DNA of 64,000 nt from Ardenticatenales bacterium (GCA_020634795.1 JACKAZ010000004.1:111001-175000); one strand, 5' to 3'; shown: positions 8,732 through 17,822, counted from the first letter of the stretch. Numbers and translations are program-made. The notes: generated by a model from the sequence alone, not told the origin.

Positions 8732-9040
8732 TCAGGGGGTGGGGCGGCGCCGGAGCCAGTGGTAGCCCAATAGCATCAGGAGGGCGAAGAGGGCGAGGGC
8801 GATCAGCGCGGCTTCTATGTCGCTCAGATAGCGGCCGAAAAGTTGCCAACCGCTTCGGTAGCTGCCGCCGATCTCCAAGCCGCTGGCGATGTCGAGGCCC
8901 TCCCAATAGGTGTAGCTGGGCCGAAGCACGTTGATCCATCGGGCGAGCCAGCCCAGCGCCACGACGGTGACGGCGCTGCCAGCCGCTAGCCAGAGCCATT
9001 GTGGGCGCGAAAGCCGCGTGGGTAAGGTTGATTCGCTCAT
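8732..9040 (-). CDS. small two-helix membrane protein
   Basis: A 102-residue protein with hydrophobic helices at about 14-36 (WLWLAAGSAVTVVALGWLA) and 75-95 (IEAALIALALFALLMLLGY), separated by an extracytoplasmic-looking loop rich in Gly, Ser and Tyr. No family was recognised. It lies first in a two-gene unit with the DUF3667 protein. The ATG at 9040 has no obvious ribosome binding site. Confidence 0.6.
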   Translation of the reverse strand: MSESTLPTRLSRPQWLWLAAGSAVTVVALGWLARWINVLRPSYTYWEGLDIASGLEIGGSYRSGWQLFGRYLSDIEAALIALALFALLMLLGYHWLRRRPTP

Positions 9041-9112
9041 CGGGACATGTCGCTCTTCTGATCACAACTATGCCAGAGATTGCGTGCGCCGTCAATCGCA
9101 GCCCCACGACAA

Positions 9113-9138
9113 AGCGGGGGCGACTATGCGCCCCCGCT
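9113..9138 (-). terminator. GC-rich hairpin after the lipoprotein gene
   Basis: A perfect ten-base stem AGCGGGGGCG/CGCCCCCGCT (9113-9122, 9129-9138) with a six-base loop lies 18 bases past the stop of the 9156-10967 gene. The following T-run on the minus strand is short (TTTG), so termination may be incomplete. Confidence 0.6.
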
Positions 9139-9155
9139 GAGTCAGACGTTACGAA

Positions 9156-10967
9156 TTATTGCGGTAGCAAGTCGTAGCTGAAGATTTCGAATTGCTGCAT
9201 CTTTGAGGTGTCGGCATTCATGAACAGATTGCGGGCCACGAAGGTGTATGTCGTTCCCACTTCGAGCGGGCCGGCGCTTTGCAACGATGCGGTAGTCGGC
9301 AACAGATAGAGCATCAGCGTTTCACCGTCCGGACCGGTGGCACGCACCGCGCTATAGCCATCCTGAACCTTGATGCTACCGATTAGGTCGTCGCCGGGAT
9401 CGGCGTCCAGCGCTTCCACCGTGGCGCTCAGGCGAATGACCGCGTTTTTGGTTTCTGGATGGTCATAGTTGCCCGCTTCTTCTTCCTCCACGAACTTGGC
9501 GTAAATTTCACCGAAGTTCTGGTATCTGATTTGATAATCGCGGTCGCTGGTATCTACGATGAAACCTTCCATCCCCATCAGGATCAGCTCGGTGGTGGTG
9601 GCATCACAGGCTGAACTTCCACAGATCGAAAACAGTTCGCCGGTTACATCGACAAGCTCTCTGTAGCCTTCAACAAAGTCGAGCGAGGCCCCCATAATGC
9701 CCGGGCCCACCGCCAACCCCGTCTCGCCCTGATTGGGGGCATAGACCACGACCACGCCGTTGCCCACATCCAACTTGCCGACGCGGAGTTGACGCATCAT
9801 GATCCAAGCATACTCGTCGGCGCTGTACCCCCCAAGGTCGTCGACCACCATGGTTACGATTTCCGCTCCGGTCTGTTGCGCATGTTCAAAGTAGCGCTGT
9901 TCGGCGGCTTGTCGGGTGGTGGGGTCAAGAATACCCAACTCATCATAGATGAACTGCGTACCCTTGGACGGCAGCGCATTGGGGTCTGGCACAGGCAAGA
10001 TATCCCCCTGTGCCGTTGCGGTCGTGGCCGTTTCCGCTGTGGGTTCCGCGCTTTCCACCGTCGGCTCGGCGGTCGGCTCGGCGCTTTCCGCGGTCGGCTC
10101 GGCGCTGCCCGCTGCGGGCGTGTCACCGAAGCCGGGCATGGTGAGGAGCGCGGTGGGGGCGCTGCCGCTGGAGCCGCTGTCGCAGTCCGTCCGGCCCGAT
10201 TGCACGCAGGATTGCATCCACCCTTCGGTGATGGCGTCGACCCGCTTGCCCTGACCCGGATGGGTGGGCCCGTCCGGCCCTTCCGGCACGATCGACTTGA
10301 TCGCGACCAGCGCGTCATCCAGGCTGGCGCCCATCTTTTGCAGCACGAAACCGCTGAATTTGTCGGCTTCCAACTCGATGGGCGGTTGACTGCCGCCGGG
10401 TTGCAAGGTGTGGCCCGACAGATGGTGCCCCACTTCGTGGGCCATGATGCTGACCGCGGCCCACTTGTTGCCGCCGACCATGCTGTTCACCGAGTCGATA
10501 AATTCAGGGTTGAAGCCGATGACGCGCACCAAGACGTTGTTCTCGTCGGGGAAGAGCACGGCAGCGGCGTTGGGAATATCGGCTTCGGTGATGTAAAAGT
10601 TGGTGGGTAGACCGGTGAACTGCATCACCATATCGATCATATCGACGCAATTCGTGGGGGGATCGCCGCCGATGCCAAAGGAGACCGACGTGCCGTCGTA
10701 GGAGCAGCTTTGCAGCGTCGCGGCGATTTGCTGGGCCACGGCCTCGCCATCGACCGGCGTGGCATCGGCGTTCTGCGCGGTTTCGTCCGTGGCGCTTGCA
10801 TCGCTCTCGGTAGGCTCCGCAGCGTCGGTCTTCTCGTTTTCTTGTTCCAATACCGTGGTGGAAGCTGGCTCATTTTGGGCACTGTCGCGGTCGCCACATC
10901 CGACCGCGACCAACAGGAGAGACAATAAGAGGAGCAGCTTGAGGATGCCTCGGGCATGAATAGTCAT
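9156..10967 (-). CDS. lipoprotein with HExxH metalloprotease and TPM domains
   Basis: The 603-residue precursor has a lipoprotein signal peptide with lipobox VGCG (acylated C24). The first domain contains the zinc-protease motif HEVGH (177-181, A-H-E-V-G-H-H) followed by IELEAD at 197-202, fitting the HExxH...ExxxD pattern of M48-like gluzincins. A low-complexity linker of repeated PTAESAEPTAEP units (about 280-315) leads to a TPM-like domain (FIYDELGILDPTTRQAAEQR, then GNGVVVVYAP). A C-terminal beta-rich domain follows. Joining a protease to a TPM domain on an anchored extracytoplasmic protein suggests envelope quality control; this is inference. ATG 10967 is preceded by AAAGGAAT. Confidence 0.8.
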   Translation of the reverse strand: MTIHARGILKLLLLLSLLLVAVGCGDRDSAQNEPASTTVLEQENEKTDAAEPTESDASATDETAQNADATPVDGEAVAQQIAATLQSCSYDGTSVSFGIGGDPPTNCVDMIDMVMQFTGLPTNFYITEADIPNAAAVLFPDENNVLVRVIGFNPEFIDSVNSMVGGNKWAAVSIMAHEVGHHLSGHTLQPGGSQPPIELEADKFSGFVLQKMGASLDDALVAIKSIVPEGPDGPTHPGQGKRVDAITEGWMQSCVQSGRTDCDSGSSGSAPTALLTMPGFGDTPAAGSAEPTAESAEPTAEPTVESAEPTAETATTATAQGDILPVPDPNALPSKGTQFIYDELGILDPTTRQAAEQRYFEHAQQTGAEIVTMVVDDLGGYSADEYAWIMMRQLRVGKLDVGNGVVVVYAPNQGETGLAVGPGIMGASLDFVEGYRELVDVTGELFSICGSSACDATTTELILMGMEGFIVDTSDRDYQIRYQNFGEIYAKFVEEEEAGNYDHPETKNAVIRLSATVEALDADPGDDLIGSIKVQDGYSAVRATGPDGETLMLYLLPTTASLQSAGPLEVGTTYTFVARNLFMNADTSKMQQFEIFSYDLLPQ

Positions 10968-11183
10968 TTGACAGATTCCTTTCGGGAAGATAAGAATTGG
11001 TTCGCGTCAGGACCGCGCAAGCGGCCCTTTTTGCCGACGTCTTCGTGCCAAAAAACGCCAGCCCCGAATGAAATGTTCCTGAGTGCTTGTTCAGCACAGG
11101 GGCTGCACGGTCGATATCATATGCCAAGAATCGTGGCCCTGCAATCGTGTGAATGCGCTCCGTCAACTTGTTCACAGAAGCGC

Positions 11184-11213
11184 AAAGGCCCCACCGAAAT
11201 CGATGGGGCCTTT
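11184..11213 (-). terminator. Rho-independent terminator after the S8 peptidase gene
   Basis: The stem AAAGGCCCCA/TGGGGCCTTT (11184-11193, 11204-11213) closes a ten-base loop 22 bases beyond the S8 peptidase stop. It marks the end of the sigma/anti-sigma/CHAT/S8 transcript. Confidence 0.75.
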
Positions 11214-11235
11214 TACGTTGGATTACGATCTGTGA

Positions 11236-12888
11236 TCAGCCTTGGGTCACCTGCAGTTTTCCAGCATCCGATGAGTTGGGGTTCAGCGTGAGTGCACGCA
11301 GCGCCGCCACTGCCGCGCTGTGGCTCATCCCTTGCCCCCGCAGCCGCGCCAGCAGCGCCGCGACGATCGGCGCGGCGAAGGAGGTCCCCGCCCAAAAGCC
11401 CCAGCCGTTGCTGTTCGGTGTATCGGCGCCATTCGGATTGGGGAACGGGCGCGTGAAGATGCCGAGCAGTCCAAGCTCCCCCTGGTTGGGGTCGTTGTTG
11501 GCGATGTCGACTGACGAGCTGTTCGAGCAATGGCTGACCCATTTAGAGCTTGTCAGATGGCGAATCATCCCACCGATTACTTGGAAGCCGTCCGAGGGGG
11601 GGCTGTCGGCCAAGTTGGAATAGGGCGTCATGCTGTTGTCGGCTTTGCTGGCCGCGACGCCCACCACGTTGTGGAGGGCCGCCGGGTATCGGGCGGGTGG
11701 GTGATTGCCGTTATGCCCTTCGTTGCCCGCGGCCGCCACAATGGACGCATTCTGCTCTTGCACCAAGGCAGTGATGATCTGAAGCATGATTCGCGGGACA
11801 TTCAAGAGGCTGGGTGCGTTGCTAAAGACGTTGTCCCAATTCTGCCACGCCCCACAGCTACTGAGATGAGGATTGCCCGCAGCATAATCATTCTGCGGGG
11901 TCGCCAGCATGAAACTGCAGTTCAAAATGGCGGTCGCGTGCGGCTCTGACATGGCCGAAATGGTGGTGCTACCATTCGAACTGAGGTCGAGGAGCACCGT
12001 GGCAAAGCCCTCGGTGATCGACTCTAGCGTCCCGATCCCATATTTGTTAAGGACTTCGATCAAGGTGATCGGTGCGGCGGAGACAAGGGTGCGCAAAATC
12101 CCCGCGATGAACAGCCCATGATCGGAACTGTCGTATGGGGGGAAGGTGCTGTAAGGATTGGGGTTCCCTTCAAGCGTGCGGAGCAGCGGATTGCGTGCCA
12201 CTCGAAAGTTGCTGCCACAAATGAAGCTGTCGTTGGTGCCGCTGGGGGCCGCAGTCATGAGCTGTGGGAGCAGTCCGTTCGAGCCAGACTGAACATATTG
12301 GCTGTAGATGCTCTGACAGGTGGTCAGACTGTGGGCCGAATCCAGCACATACAGATGCGTCCCGCTCCCCGTATGCTGGGGGATGCCATTGGGAAGGGTG
12401 AAGCTCGCTTGGTTCAGCGTCGCGTTCGGCGCTGCGGTCGGAACGCTGCCGGGGCCACCCGCACCCACTTGGCTGGGCGCGCTACTCATCAGAAAGTTGA
12501 GGGCCGCCGCGCGGAGCGTGAGCGCCGCGTTGCTCCCCTCCAAACTATCCAACCACGTGTCCACACCACCGTCTTCGGGCAATGAGTTGTACTCGTTATT
12601 TATGGCCTCCACCAAGCTGACCAACTCGCTATCCGTGGTATCGGCTAAGGTCAACGTGACAAGGGAGAAGCGGCGGGTGGACTGAGCACGAACAAGGGTA
12701 GCGATCGAGCTGGTTTCGTTACTGCTCAACGCATTTGAAATGGCCGTGTTGTTGGTTAGCCCGTCCAGGCCTTGTAGCCCACTGCGTAACTGCGCATCCC
12801 CTAGGTCGGGCTGGTGATCACAGAACAAGAGGAGTTGGTTGGGGGTAAAAAAACGAACTGCAAAAGGATCACTGGGTGCTTGTGCCAT
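11236..12888 (-). CDS. S8 (subtilisin) family serine peptidase, cytoplasmic
   Basis: A 550-residue protease with the S8 triad. D183 lies in LYVLDSAHS, H257 in SSDHGLFIAG, and S503 in GTSFAAPIVAALLARLRG. The oxyanion Asn is N389 in AAAGNEGHNG. There is no signal peptide or transmembrane helix, so it should act in the cytoplasm, unlike most secreted subtilisins. The N-terminal 160 residues may be a propeptide or recognition domain, and the segment between Asp and His is long. It is the last gene of the sigma/anti-sigma/CHAT set, 42 bases after the CHAT stop. It could process, or be activated by, the CHAT protease; this is inference. Confidence 0.85.
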   Translation of the reverse strand: MAQAPSDPFAVRFFTPNQLLLFCDHQPDLGDAQLRSGLQGLDGLTNNTAISNALSSNETSSIATLVRAQSTRRFSLVTLTLADTTDSELVSLVEAINNEYNSLPEDGGVDTWLDSLEGSNAALTLRAAALNFLMSSAPSQVGAGGPGSVPTAAPNATLNQASFTLPNGIPQHTGSGTHLYVLDSAHSLTTCQSIYSQYVQSGSNGLLPQLMTAAPSGTNDSFICGSNFRVARNPLLRTLEGNPNPYSTFPPYDSSDHGLFIAGILRTLVSAAPITLIEVLNKYGIGTLESITEGFATVLLDLSSNGSTTISAMSEPHATAILNCSFMLATPQNDYAAGNPHLSSCGAWQNWDNVFSNAPSLLNVPRIMLQIITALVQEQNASIVAAAGNEGHNGNHPPARYPAALHNVVGVAASKADNSMTPYSNLADSPPSDGFQVIGGMIRHLTSSKWVSHCSNSSSVDIANNDPNQGELGLLGIFTRPFPNPNGADTPNSNGWGFWAGTSFAAPIVAALLARLRGQGMSHSAAVAALRALTLNPNSSDAGKLQVTQG

Positions 12889-12930
12889 GAGGCTCTCCTA
12901 ATTAACTGTACAGTACATCGTATGTAAGTA

Positions 12931-15783
12931 TCACGAGCGCGGCTGGCCGCGCGACCGTGTTAACGGGGATGGATTGCCGATGAGGGTGAAAGCGCCCCAG
13001 TAGGCGGGGTGAAGCGCGGGATTTTCCTCGATCATTGTGCGTTGTGCCGCTCGCAACGCGGCGGCCTTGCTTTCGCCCGCCCGCAAGCGCTGATAGAAGG
13101 TCGTCATCAGCCGCGCGGTTTGGGCATCCTCGACCCGCCAAAGACTGGTGACGAGGGCACCCGCCCCTGCATAGAGCAGCATATGCCCCAAGCCCAACGG
13201 ATCGTCACTGGCGCCGATGTGGGCGATGCCGGTCTCGCAACTGCTGAGCGTGATCAATTCGTAATCCATCGGCTGCTGCATGAGCTGTTGGGCGTAAATC
13301 GGCCCGTCGTGCAGGTGGATCGCGGAGAGATCGGGGTGATCGAGGTAGAATTCGCTATGGGCGGCGATGTGGAGCAACTGGGTCGGCGCTTGATTCAGCA
13401 GTCGGTCACTCACCGCCTCCTCTTCGACAAACGCTTGGCTTCGCCATAGCTTTGCCACGCGCTCGGCCTCGCGTTCGGCGTGGCGCAAGCGGCCCGCGTG
13501 CGAATGGGAGAACAGCCGCAACCCCTCGCTTCGCCTGACAGGGGGTGAGAGCAGCAAGCTGGCGGCAGGCAGTAACACGCTCTCATATTGCTCGACCAGC
13601 CACTGGCCCGAATCGAGCAGGTGGAAGGGCAGCGTGTGCAACGCGCCGAAAGGCACGATGAAAAGACGCTCAATGTCGGCGGGCAACTGGAGCGGCGCCA
13701 GCAACATTTGGTGCAACCGTTTGGCGTAGTGACGGAATTGTTGCACCAAAGCGCGGGCCGCAGGCGCCTGCGCGTCAATCAGCCGAGCACGATGGATGTT
13801 CTGCCGCAACTTGCGTTGGAGGTGGTCGAGCGTTTCGCTTTTCACGGCCAAGGCATGGGCCGTCACTTCACCCCGATGCAACACCATCGCCCACCACTGT
13901 TCCCCATCGTCGAAATATTCGATCAGCGCACTGCTCGGCGTCAGCACGTTGCCCAGCCGCGCCACCGTGATTTCCGGCGTCTGCAAGCTCCTTGCGACTT
14001 GGGGTTGCAGGAACAGTTGCTCGGTCAACCGCTGGATCTCCCGCTCACAGTGGCGCAATTCGGCACTCGGAATGGAGATCCGTTGGCGCGTGCCATCTTC
14101 GGGCGTTGCGAGCCGCTCAGCATCATATTGCAAGACATGGTATCGCGCGCGCTGCTGCTCCAGTTGTTTGAGCAACTGTTTGCTCTGTGGGTCATCTTTC
14201 GCCCAACGCCAATTTTCCGGCGTTGCCACCCGATCCAGCCACCGTTGCCCCTTTTCCCGCTCAAGGGTTTCCAGCGCCAGCCGCCCTTCGTTGCGCTGAA
14301 GCATCAGCCGCATCAGCCGCTGCAGCGCCTCTTCCTTATCCAGCATGAAGAGCGGATGGAGCGTGAAGGTGAGCTGACTTCTCATGCGACGAACAGTGGC
14401 GTGGGCCGCGCGGTAGCGCCATTTGGCGTGGTGGATTCGCCCCTGTTGTTCGGCGATGCGGCCCAAAAGCAGATGGGCACTGTAGCGCAGATCGATCACG
14501 TAGCACCGTTCGGTGGCCTGCAACAGCCGGAGGGCGGTGCGGCGGGCGGCGGTCAGCTCGCCAAGCGCAAGTTGACATTCGGCAATGACGCGTAGTGCCC
14601 GCGAAGCGTCGGTGCAGGCTTGCTCCTCATCCAAGATGGCGTGGGCTTGCAGGGCAAGGCCCATCGCGCGCCGATATTCGCCGCCCAGCATGGCCACTTG
14701 GCCACGGTGGAGCGTGGTCAGTGCCTGCCACGAGCGGGCGTGGGTCGAAACAAAGGTCGATTCGGCGCGCTGGAAGGCTTCGGTGGCGGCCAGAAGGTGC
14801 CCCATCTTCGCCTCTGCGATGCCCAAGTACAACAGTCCTTGCGCCATGAAAAAGTCGGAATGAACCGCTTCGCAGAGTTGGATGATCTCTGCGGCCCGCT
14901 CCTTCGCCTCCTTATAATGGTTGAGCGCAGTGTAACAAGCCACCATATCCTTCAGGCAACCCAACTGCTCATTCACCCATTCGTCGGCGATTTGCCCTTT
15001 AATCTTGTGGAGTGCCGCCAGTGCGTTGCGGTAATCGCCCCGTAAGCCCCAGAGTTCGGCGATGTTGTGTTGGGCCGTGAGCGCCGCTCGATCCTCTCCG
15101 CGCATTTCAAAGCGTTGGCCCGCACGCTGGAAGGCGGTTTCACATTCTTCGAACATGCCCAAATAACGATAGGCGTAGCCTTGGTTCAGATGGATCATGC
15201 CGATGTAGCCATCGGTGGCTTCGCCGTGACGTTGGGCGATCTGCAACGCTTGGTTCAGATACACCAAGGCGGCGCGGTAGTCCCCCTGATAGTTGTGGAC
15301 CACACCTTTATTAATCATCAACGCCACCAGCCGGTCGTGACGTTTGGCACGCAGGAAGATGGCCTCGGCCCGCTCGGCATCGGCCAGCGCCTCGGCAGCG
15401 GCCTGCACTTCCATGCTCAGGTAAAGGCGCACGATGCGGGTCCGCGCCCAACCAATTTCGTCGTGAGCGGCGGCGAAGGCATTGCCCGCATGGCCCAACG
15501 TCTGCCAAGCGTCTTGGGCGCGGCCCAATTGACCGAAGGCGTCGCCCCGCACCATTTCCCCCAACCCCACGTAGGACAAGTCGTTCACCTCGCGGCCCAC
15601 TTCAACGATCTGTTCGCCGATGACGAGCATCTGTTGGGGGTCGCTCAGCCGGTGGTGGTCGGCCTCCGTCTTCAGGGCAGCGACGAGCGCCGCAAGTTGA
15701 TCGGGCGGCATCTCGCGGTAGTGGTGGCTGCGGTGGGGGCGGCTCTCTGTGCGATTGTGGGTCGACTTGGCTTCTTCTGACAT
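12931..15783 (-). CDS. TPR-CHAT protein (caspase-like protease)
   Basis: The 950-residue protein has at least ten tetratricopeptide units in residues 30-500, then a helical linker, then a C-terminal CHAT domain (about 650-940). The CHAT dyad is intact: H809 in LLHIAAHSEFYLD and C849 in LITLSSCETGIA. The family hallmarks LFIVPFGALHTLPFHLLD and GAGALVTSLWRVED are also present. CHAT domains are caspase/separase-related cysteine proteases, often switched on by partner binding through the repeats. No signal peptide is seen. It lies between an anti-sigma-like gene and an S8 protease gene, with gaps of 80 and 42 bases. Natural substrates may be the anti-sigma or the S8 zymogen; this is inference. 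Confidence 0.92.
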   Translation of the reverse strand: MSEEAKSTHNRTESRPHRSHHYREMPPDQLAALVAALKTEADHHRLSDPQQMLVIGEQIVEVGREVNDLSYVGLGEMVRGDAFGQLGRAQDAWQTLGHAGNAFAAAHDEIGWARTRIVRLYLSMEVQAAAEALADAERAEAIFLRAKRHDRLVALMINKGVVHNYQGDYRAALVYLNQALQIAQRHGEATDGYIGMIHLNQGYAYRYLGMFEECETAFQRAGQRFEMRGEDRAALTAQHNIAELWGLRGDYRNALAALHKIKGQIADEWVNEQLGCLKDMVACYTALNHYKEAKERAAEIIQLCEAVHSDFFMAQGLLYLGIAEAKMGHLLAATEAFQRAESTFVSTHARSWQALTTLHRGQVAMLGGEYRRAMGLALQAHAILDEEQACTDASRALRVIAECQLALGELTAARRTALRLLQATERCYVIDLRYSAHLLLGRIAEQQGRIHHAKWRYRAAHATVRRMRSQLTFTLHPLFMLDKEEALQRLMRLMLQRNEGRLALETLEREKGQRWLDRVATPENWRWAKDDPQSKQLLKQLEQQRARYHVLQYDAERLATPEDGTRQRISIPSAELRHCEREIQRLTEQLFLQPQVARSLQTPEITVARLGNVLTPSSALIEYFDDGEQWWAMVLHRGEVTAHALAVKSETLDHLQRKLRQNIHRARLIDAQAPAARALVQQFRHYAKRLHQMLLAPLQLPADIERLFIVPFGALHTLPFHLLDSGQWLVEQYESVLLPAASLLLSPPVRRSEGLRLFSHSHAGRLRHAEREAERVAKLWRSQAFVEEEAVSDRLLNQAPTQLLHIAAHSEFYLDHPDLSAIHLHDGPIYAQQLMQQPMDYELITLSSCETGIAHIGASDDPLGLGHMLLYAGAGALVTSLWRVEDAQTARLMTTFYQRLRAGESKAAALRAAQRTMIEENPALHPAYWGAFTLIGNPSPLTRSRGQPRS

Positions 15784-15863
15784 GGGGTGACCAGCGCGAT
15801 ACGTGACTGACGGCGCAGAAAACGTGCGGCTAGGTTGGGCAGGGGCGGAGAGGATGGATTGCC

Positions 15864-16577
15864 CTACCCGCTATCCCGACTCCAGACGAGGGTTTCGCCA
15901 TCACGGTTGGTGATGCGGAGCGTCACAGAATCGGAAAGCGCCAAATTATCGAAGGTAAATTCCCCAAACTCATCCAACGGCGCGGTACGTACGCTTTCGT
16001 CTTGGCGCAGTTCCACCAGCGCCCCGCTCCAGCGTGGTTGATCCGACGTTTCCTCGGTGACCAGTTGGCCCTCGATCCGATGGCCCTCCTCGTTGTGATG
16101 ATCTTCGAGGAAAAGAGTCAGCCCCGGTGCTTCAAAAACATAGCTCGAATCGTCGTCCGCACCGCGCCATGCGCTGTCGTAGGGGGCCATGCTGGGGCGT
16201 AGCACCATTTCGTCCCACCGTGGGGGGAGCAAGGGAAGGCCACGTGGCGATTCCAGCGCCAAGCGCGGTGGCGCGTCGTCCGTGGCAAGGAAATCGGCCA
16301 GCAAGGCCACTTCATCGCGGCAGCGGCGACAGTGAGCCAGGTGACGAGCGAGGGCTTCGCGCTGGGCGGCGGGCAGCCGTTGTAGCTGGTACTCCCCCAG
16401 CGCGTCGGGCGTGGGGCAATCCCAACGATAAAGGAGGCGATGCAACGCGGCTTCTACCCGTTGGGCCGCATCGAGCTGCGCTTGCAGATGCGCGTTGGCC
16501 GCGACCTGCGCCTTCAGCGCCGCGTCTGCGGTGCCATCGATCAGTGCGCTTATCTGTTGATCGGATAAGTTTTTCAT
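15864..16577 (-). CDS. zinc-finger anti-sigma-like protein with C-terminal beta domain
   Basis: The 237-residue protein begins with helices that include HLAHCRRCRDEVALLADFL, an H-x3-C-x2-C zinc site of the anti-sigma (zf-HC2) type. The rest (about 140-237) is beta-rich, with the carboxypeptidase-regulatory-like pattern GALVELRQDES...LDEFGEFTFDNLALSD. It has no transmembrane helix, so it would be a soluble anti-sigma. The adjacent upstream gene encodes an ECF-like sigma factor, which is the expected partner. The beta domain could contact a ligand or the TPR-CHAT protein. The start at 16577 lacks a Shine-Dalgarno sequence and follows a 162-base gap. Confidence 0.75.
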   Translation of the reverse strand: MKNLSDQQISALIDGTADAALKAQVAANAHLQAQLDAAQRVEAALHRLLYRWDCPTPDALGEYQLQRLPAAQREALARHLAHCRRCRDEVALLADFLATDDAPPRLALESPRGLPLLPPRWDEMVLRPSMAPYDSAWRGADDDSSYVFEAPGLTLFLEDHHNEEGHRIEGQLVTEETSDQPRWSGALVELRQDESVRTAPLDEFGEFTFDNLALSDSVTLRITNRDGETLVWSRDSG

Positions 16578-16739
16578 GATCTACTAAATCCCAGCTTCCA
16601 TTCAACGGAAATTCCGTGCGACATGAGACAAAGTGGCGAGGATCCATGCGGGTAAGGCACGTTGCCATTACCGTACTTTAGGTTAATTAACGCGCTGACC
16701 CGACCTTTTTTGAACGGTAACTCGGCTCGAAGGGGAGAC

Positions 16740-17402
16740 TCATCGCTCTGATACCGAAAGAATGGTACGCAATTCTTCATCATCGCGCAGCACGCGGCGG
16801 ATCCGATAAAGCTTGCTGTAAATCTGTTGCACATCTTCCCAATCGTCAGGAAATTCCTCTACAATTTCGGAAGGCTTGAGTCCTTGAGCAAAGGCCGCAT
16901 GGGCCAGTCGCTGGTCCCTCGCCTCCGGCAGAAGGGTGGCAATCCGTTCCCACGCCGCCAGGGGCGTGAGCAAGTTGGGCGAGACGGCCACATTCAACAA
17001 GCTGCTCTCGTCGTCCACTTGGTGCATACGGCGGCTCTGTGTTTTCCGCCAATATTGCATGATGGCGGAATGGACGCAGAGTTTCAGATATTGCATCACC
17101 TGCGAGATATGTTCAAAGCGGTCGAAATCTCTGCCCCGCAGCGCGAAATAAAATTTGGTCAGTGATTGCTGGACGAAGTGATCCGCTTCTTCTTGCGCAG
17201 CGGGATAGTGTGAATGCTGGTAGACCCAACGCCGCACTTGGGGTTCGTAAGTGCGGTAGATGGCGTTGAACGCAGCGCTGTTCTGTTCTTGAAGCGCGTG
17301 ACGAAAGAGATCAAAGCAGTCGTGGCTGTGAACGTTGATCCCTTCGGCGTAACGGCTCTGTTCTTCGGCGCAACGCGCGGCGAGTGCCGAAATGTCGGTC
17401 AT
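16740..17402 (-). CDS. ECF-like RNA polymerase sigma factor
   Basis: The 220-residue protein shows sigma region 2 (NAIYRTYEPQVRRWVYQHSH, FVQQSLTKFYFALRGRDF, MQYLKLCVHSAIMQYWRK). A weaker region-4-like helix pair follows (LKPSEIVEEFPDDWEDVQQI, YRIRRVLRDDEELR). Size fits ECF sigma factors, although region 4 diverges from well-studied groups. It is the first gene of a minus-strand set with anti-sigma, CHAT and S8 protease genes, and probably drives that operon or a wider stress regulon. No autoregulated promoter could be identified with confidence. Confidence 0.8.
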   Translation of the reverse strand: MTDISALAARCAEEQSRYAEGINVHSHDCFDLFRHALQEQNSAAFNAIYRTYEPQVRRWVYQHSHYPAAQEEADHFVQQSLTKFYFALRGRDFDRFEHISQVMQYLKLCVHSAIMQYWRKTQSRRMHQVDDESSLLNVAVSPNLLTPLAAWERIATLLPEARDQRLAHAAFAQGLKPSEIVEEFPDDWEDVQQIYSKLYRIRRVLRDDEELRTILSVSER

Positions 17403-17793
17403 GGCGTGTGAGCCTTTGGCTTCTGTCGTTGGCGGAATAGCGTAGAACGCGGCAAGGTAGGAAGGTGAACCGCGAGGTTCTGACTTTGTTGATTGGTATC
17501 ATATCACAATACCGTTTGCCTACAAGCGGCCCGATTGCGCGTTGGAGCGTGCAAGCGGGCCACTCGGCGTGCGCGGGGGTTTGCGTGGCAGGGGGTGAAT
17601 GGTGAATGGTGAATAGCGAATGGGAGATGATAGATTGCCATTGCTTTGCAAGGCCACCGATGCCCTGTGCACCGAATAGAAGCCGACTCGCAGATAGCAA
17701 GCTCGCTATTGTGAAGCGGCACGGCCTTCGACGCGGCTCAGGGCAAGCTCCCTATGCCACAGATGATTCATATAGAAAGGCCCCGCCAGAATC
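17403..17793. other. intergenic region with short repeats between sigma gene and suf operon
   Basis: No gene was found. Bases 17591-17630 hold imperfect GTGAATG tandem repeats running into AATAGCGAATGGGAGATGAT, a word family seen in other spacers here (23.2, 36.1, 39.3, 52.1 kb). Bases 17725-17757 carry a degenerate copy of the CTTCG...CTCAGGGCAAGCTCC repeat. The divergent promoters of the sigma gene and sufC must lie in this area. Confidence 0.5.
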
Positions 17794-17822
17794 TTGACCA
17801 AATTACTCAACAATGCTACCAT
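17794..17822 (+). promoter_or_regulatory. predicted sigma70-type promoter of the suf operon
   Basis: TTGACC (17794-17799), a 17-base spacer and TACCAT (17817-17822) resemble a vegetative promoter, about 108 bases before sufC. No obvious Fe-S regulator operator was recognised beside it. Confidence 0.5.

Noticed and set aside
13588..14595. Plus-strand ORF of 335 codons opposite the CHAT gene
   Set aside because: Antisense of TPR/CHAT coding sequence, with no start signals or family features.
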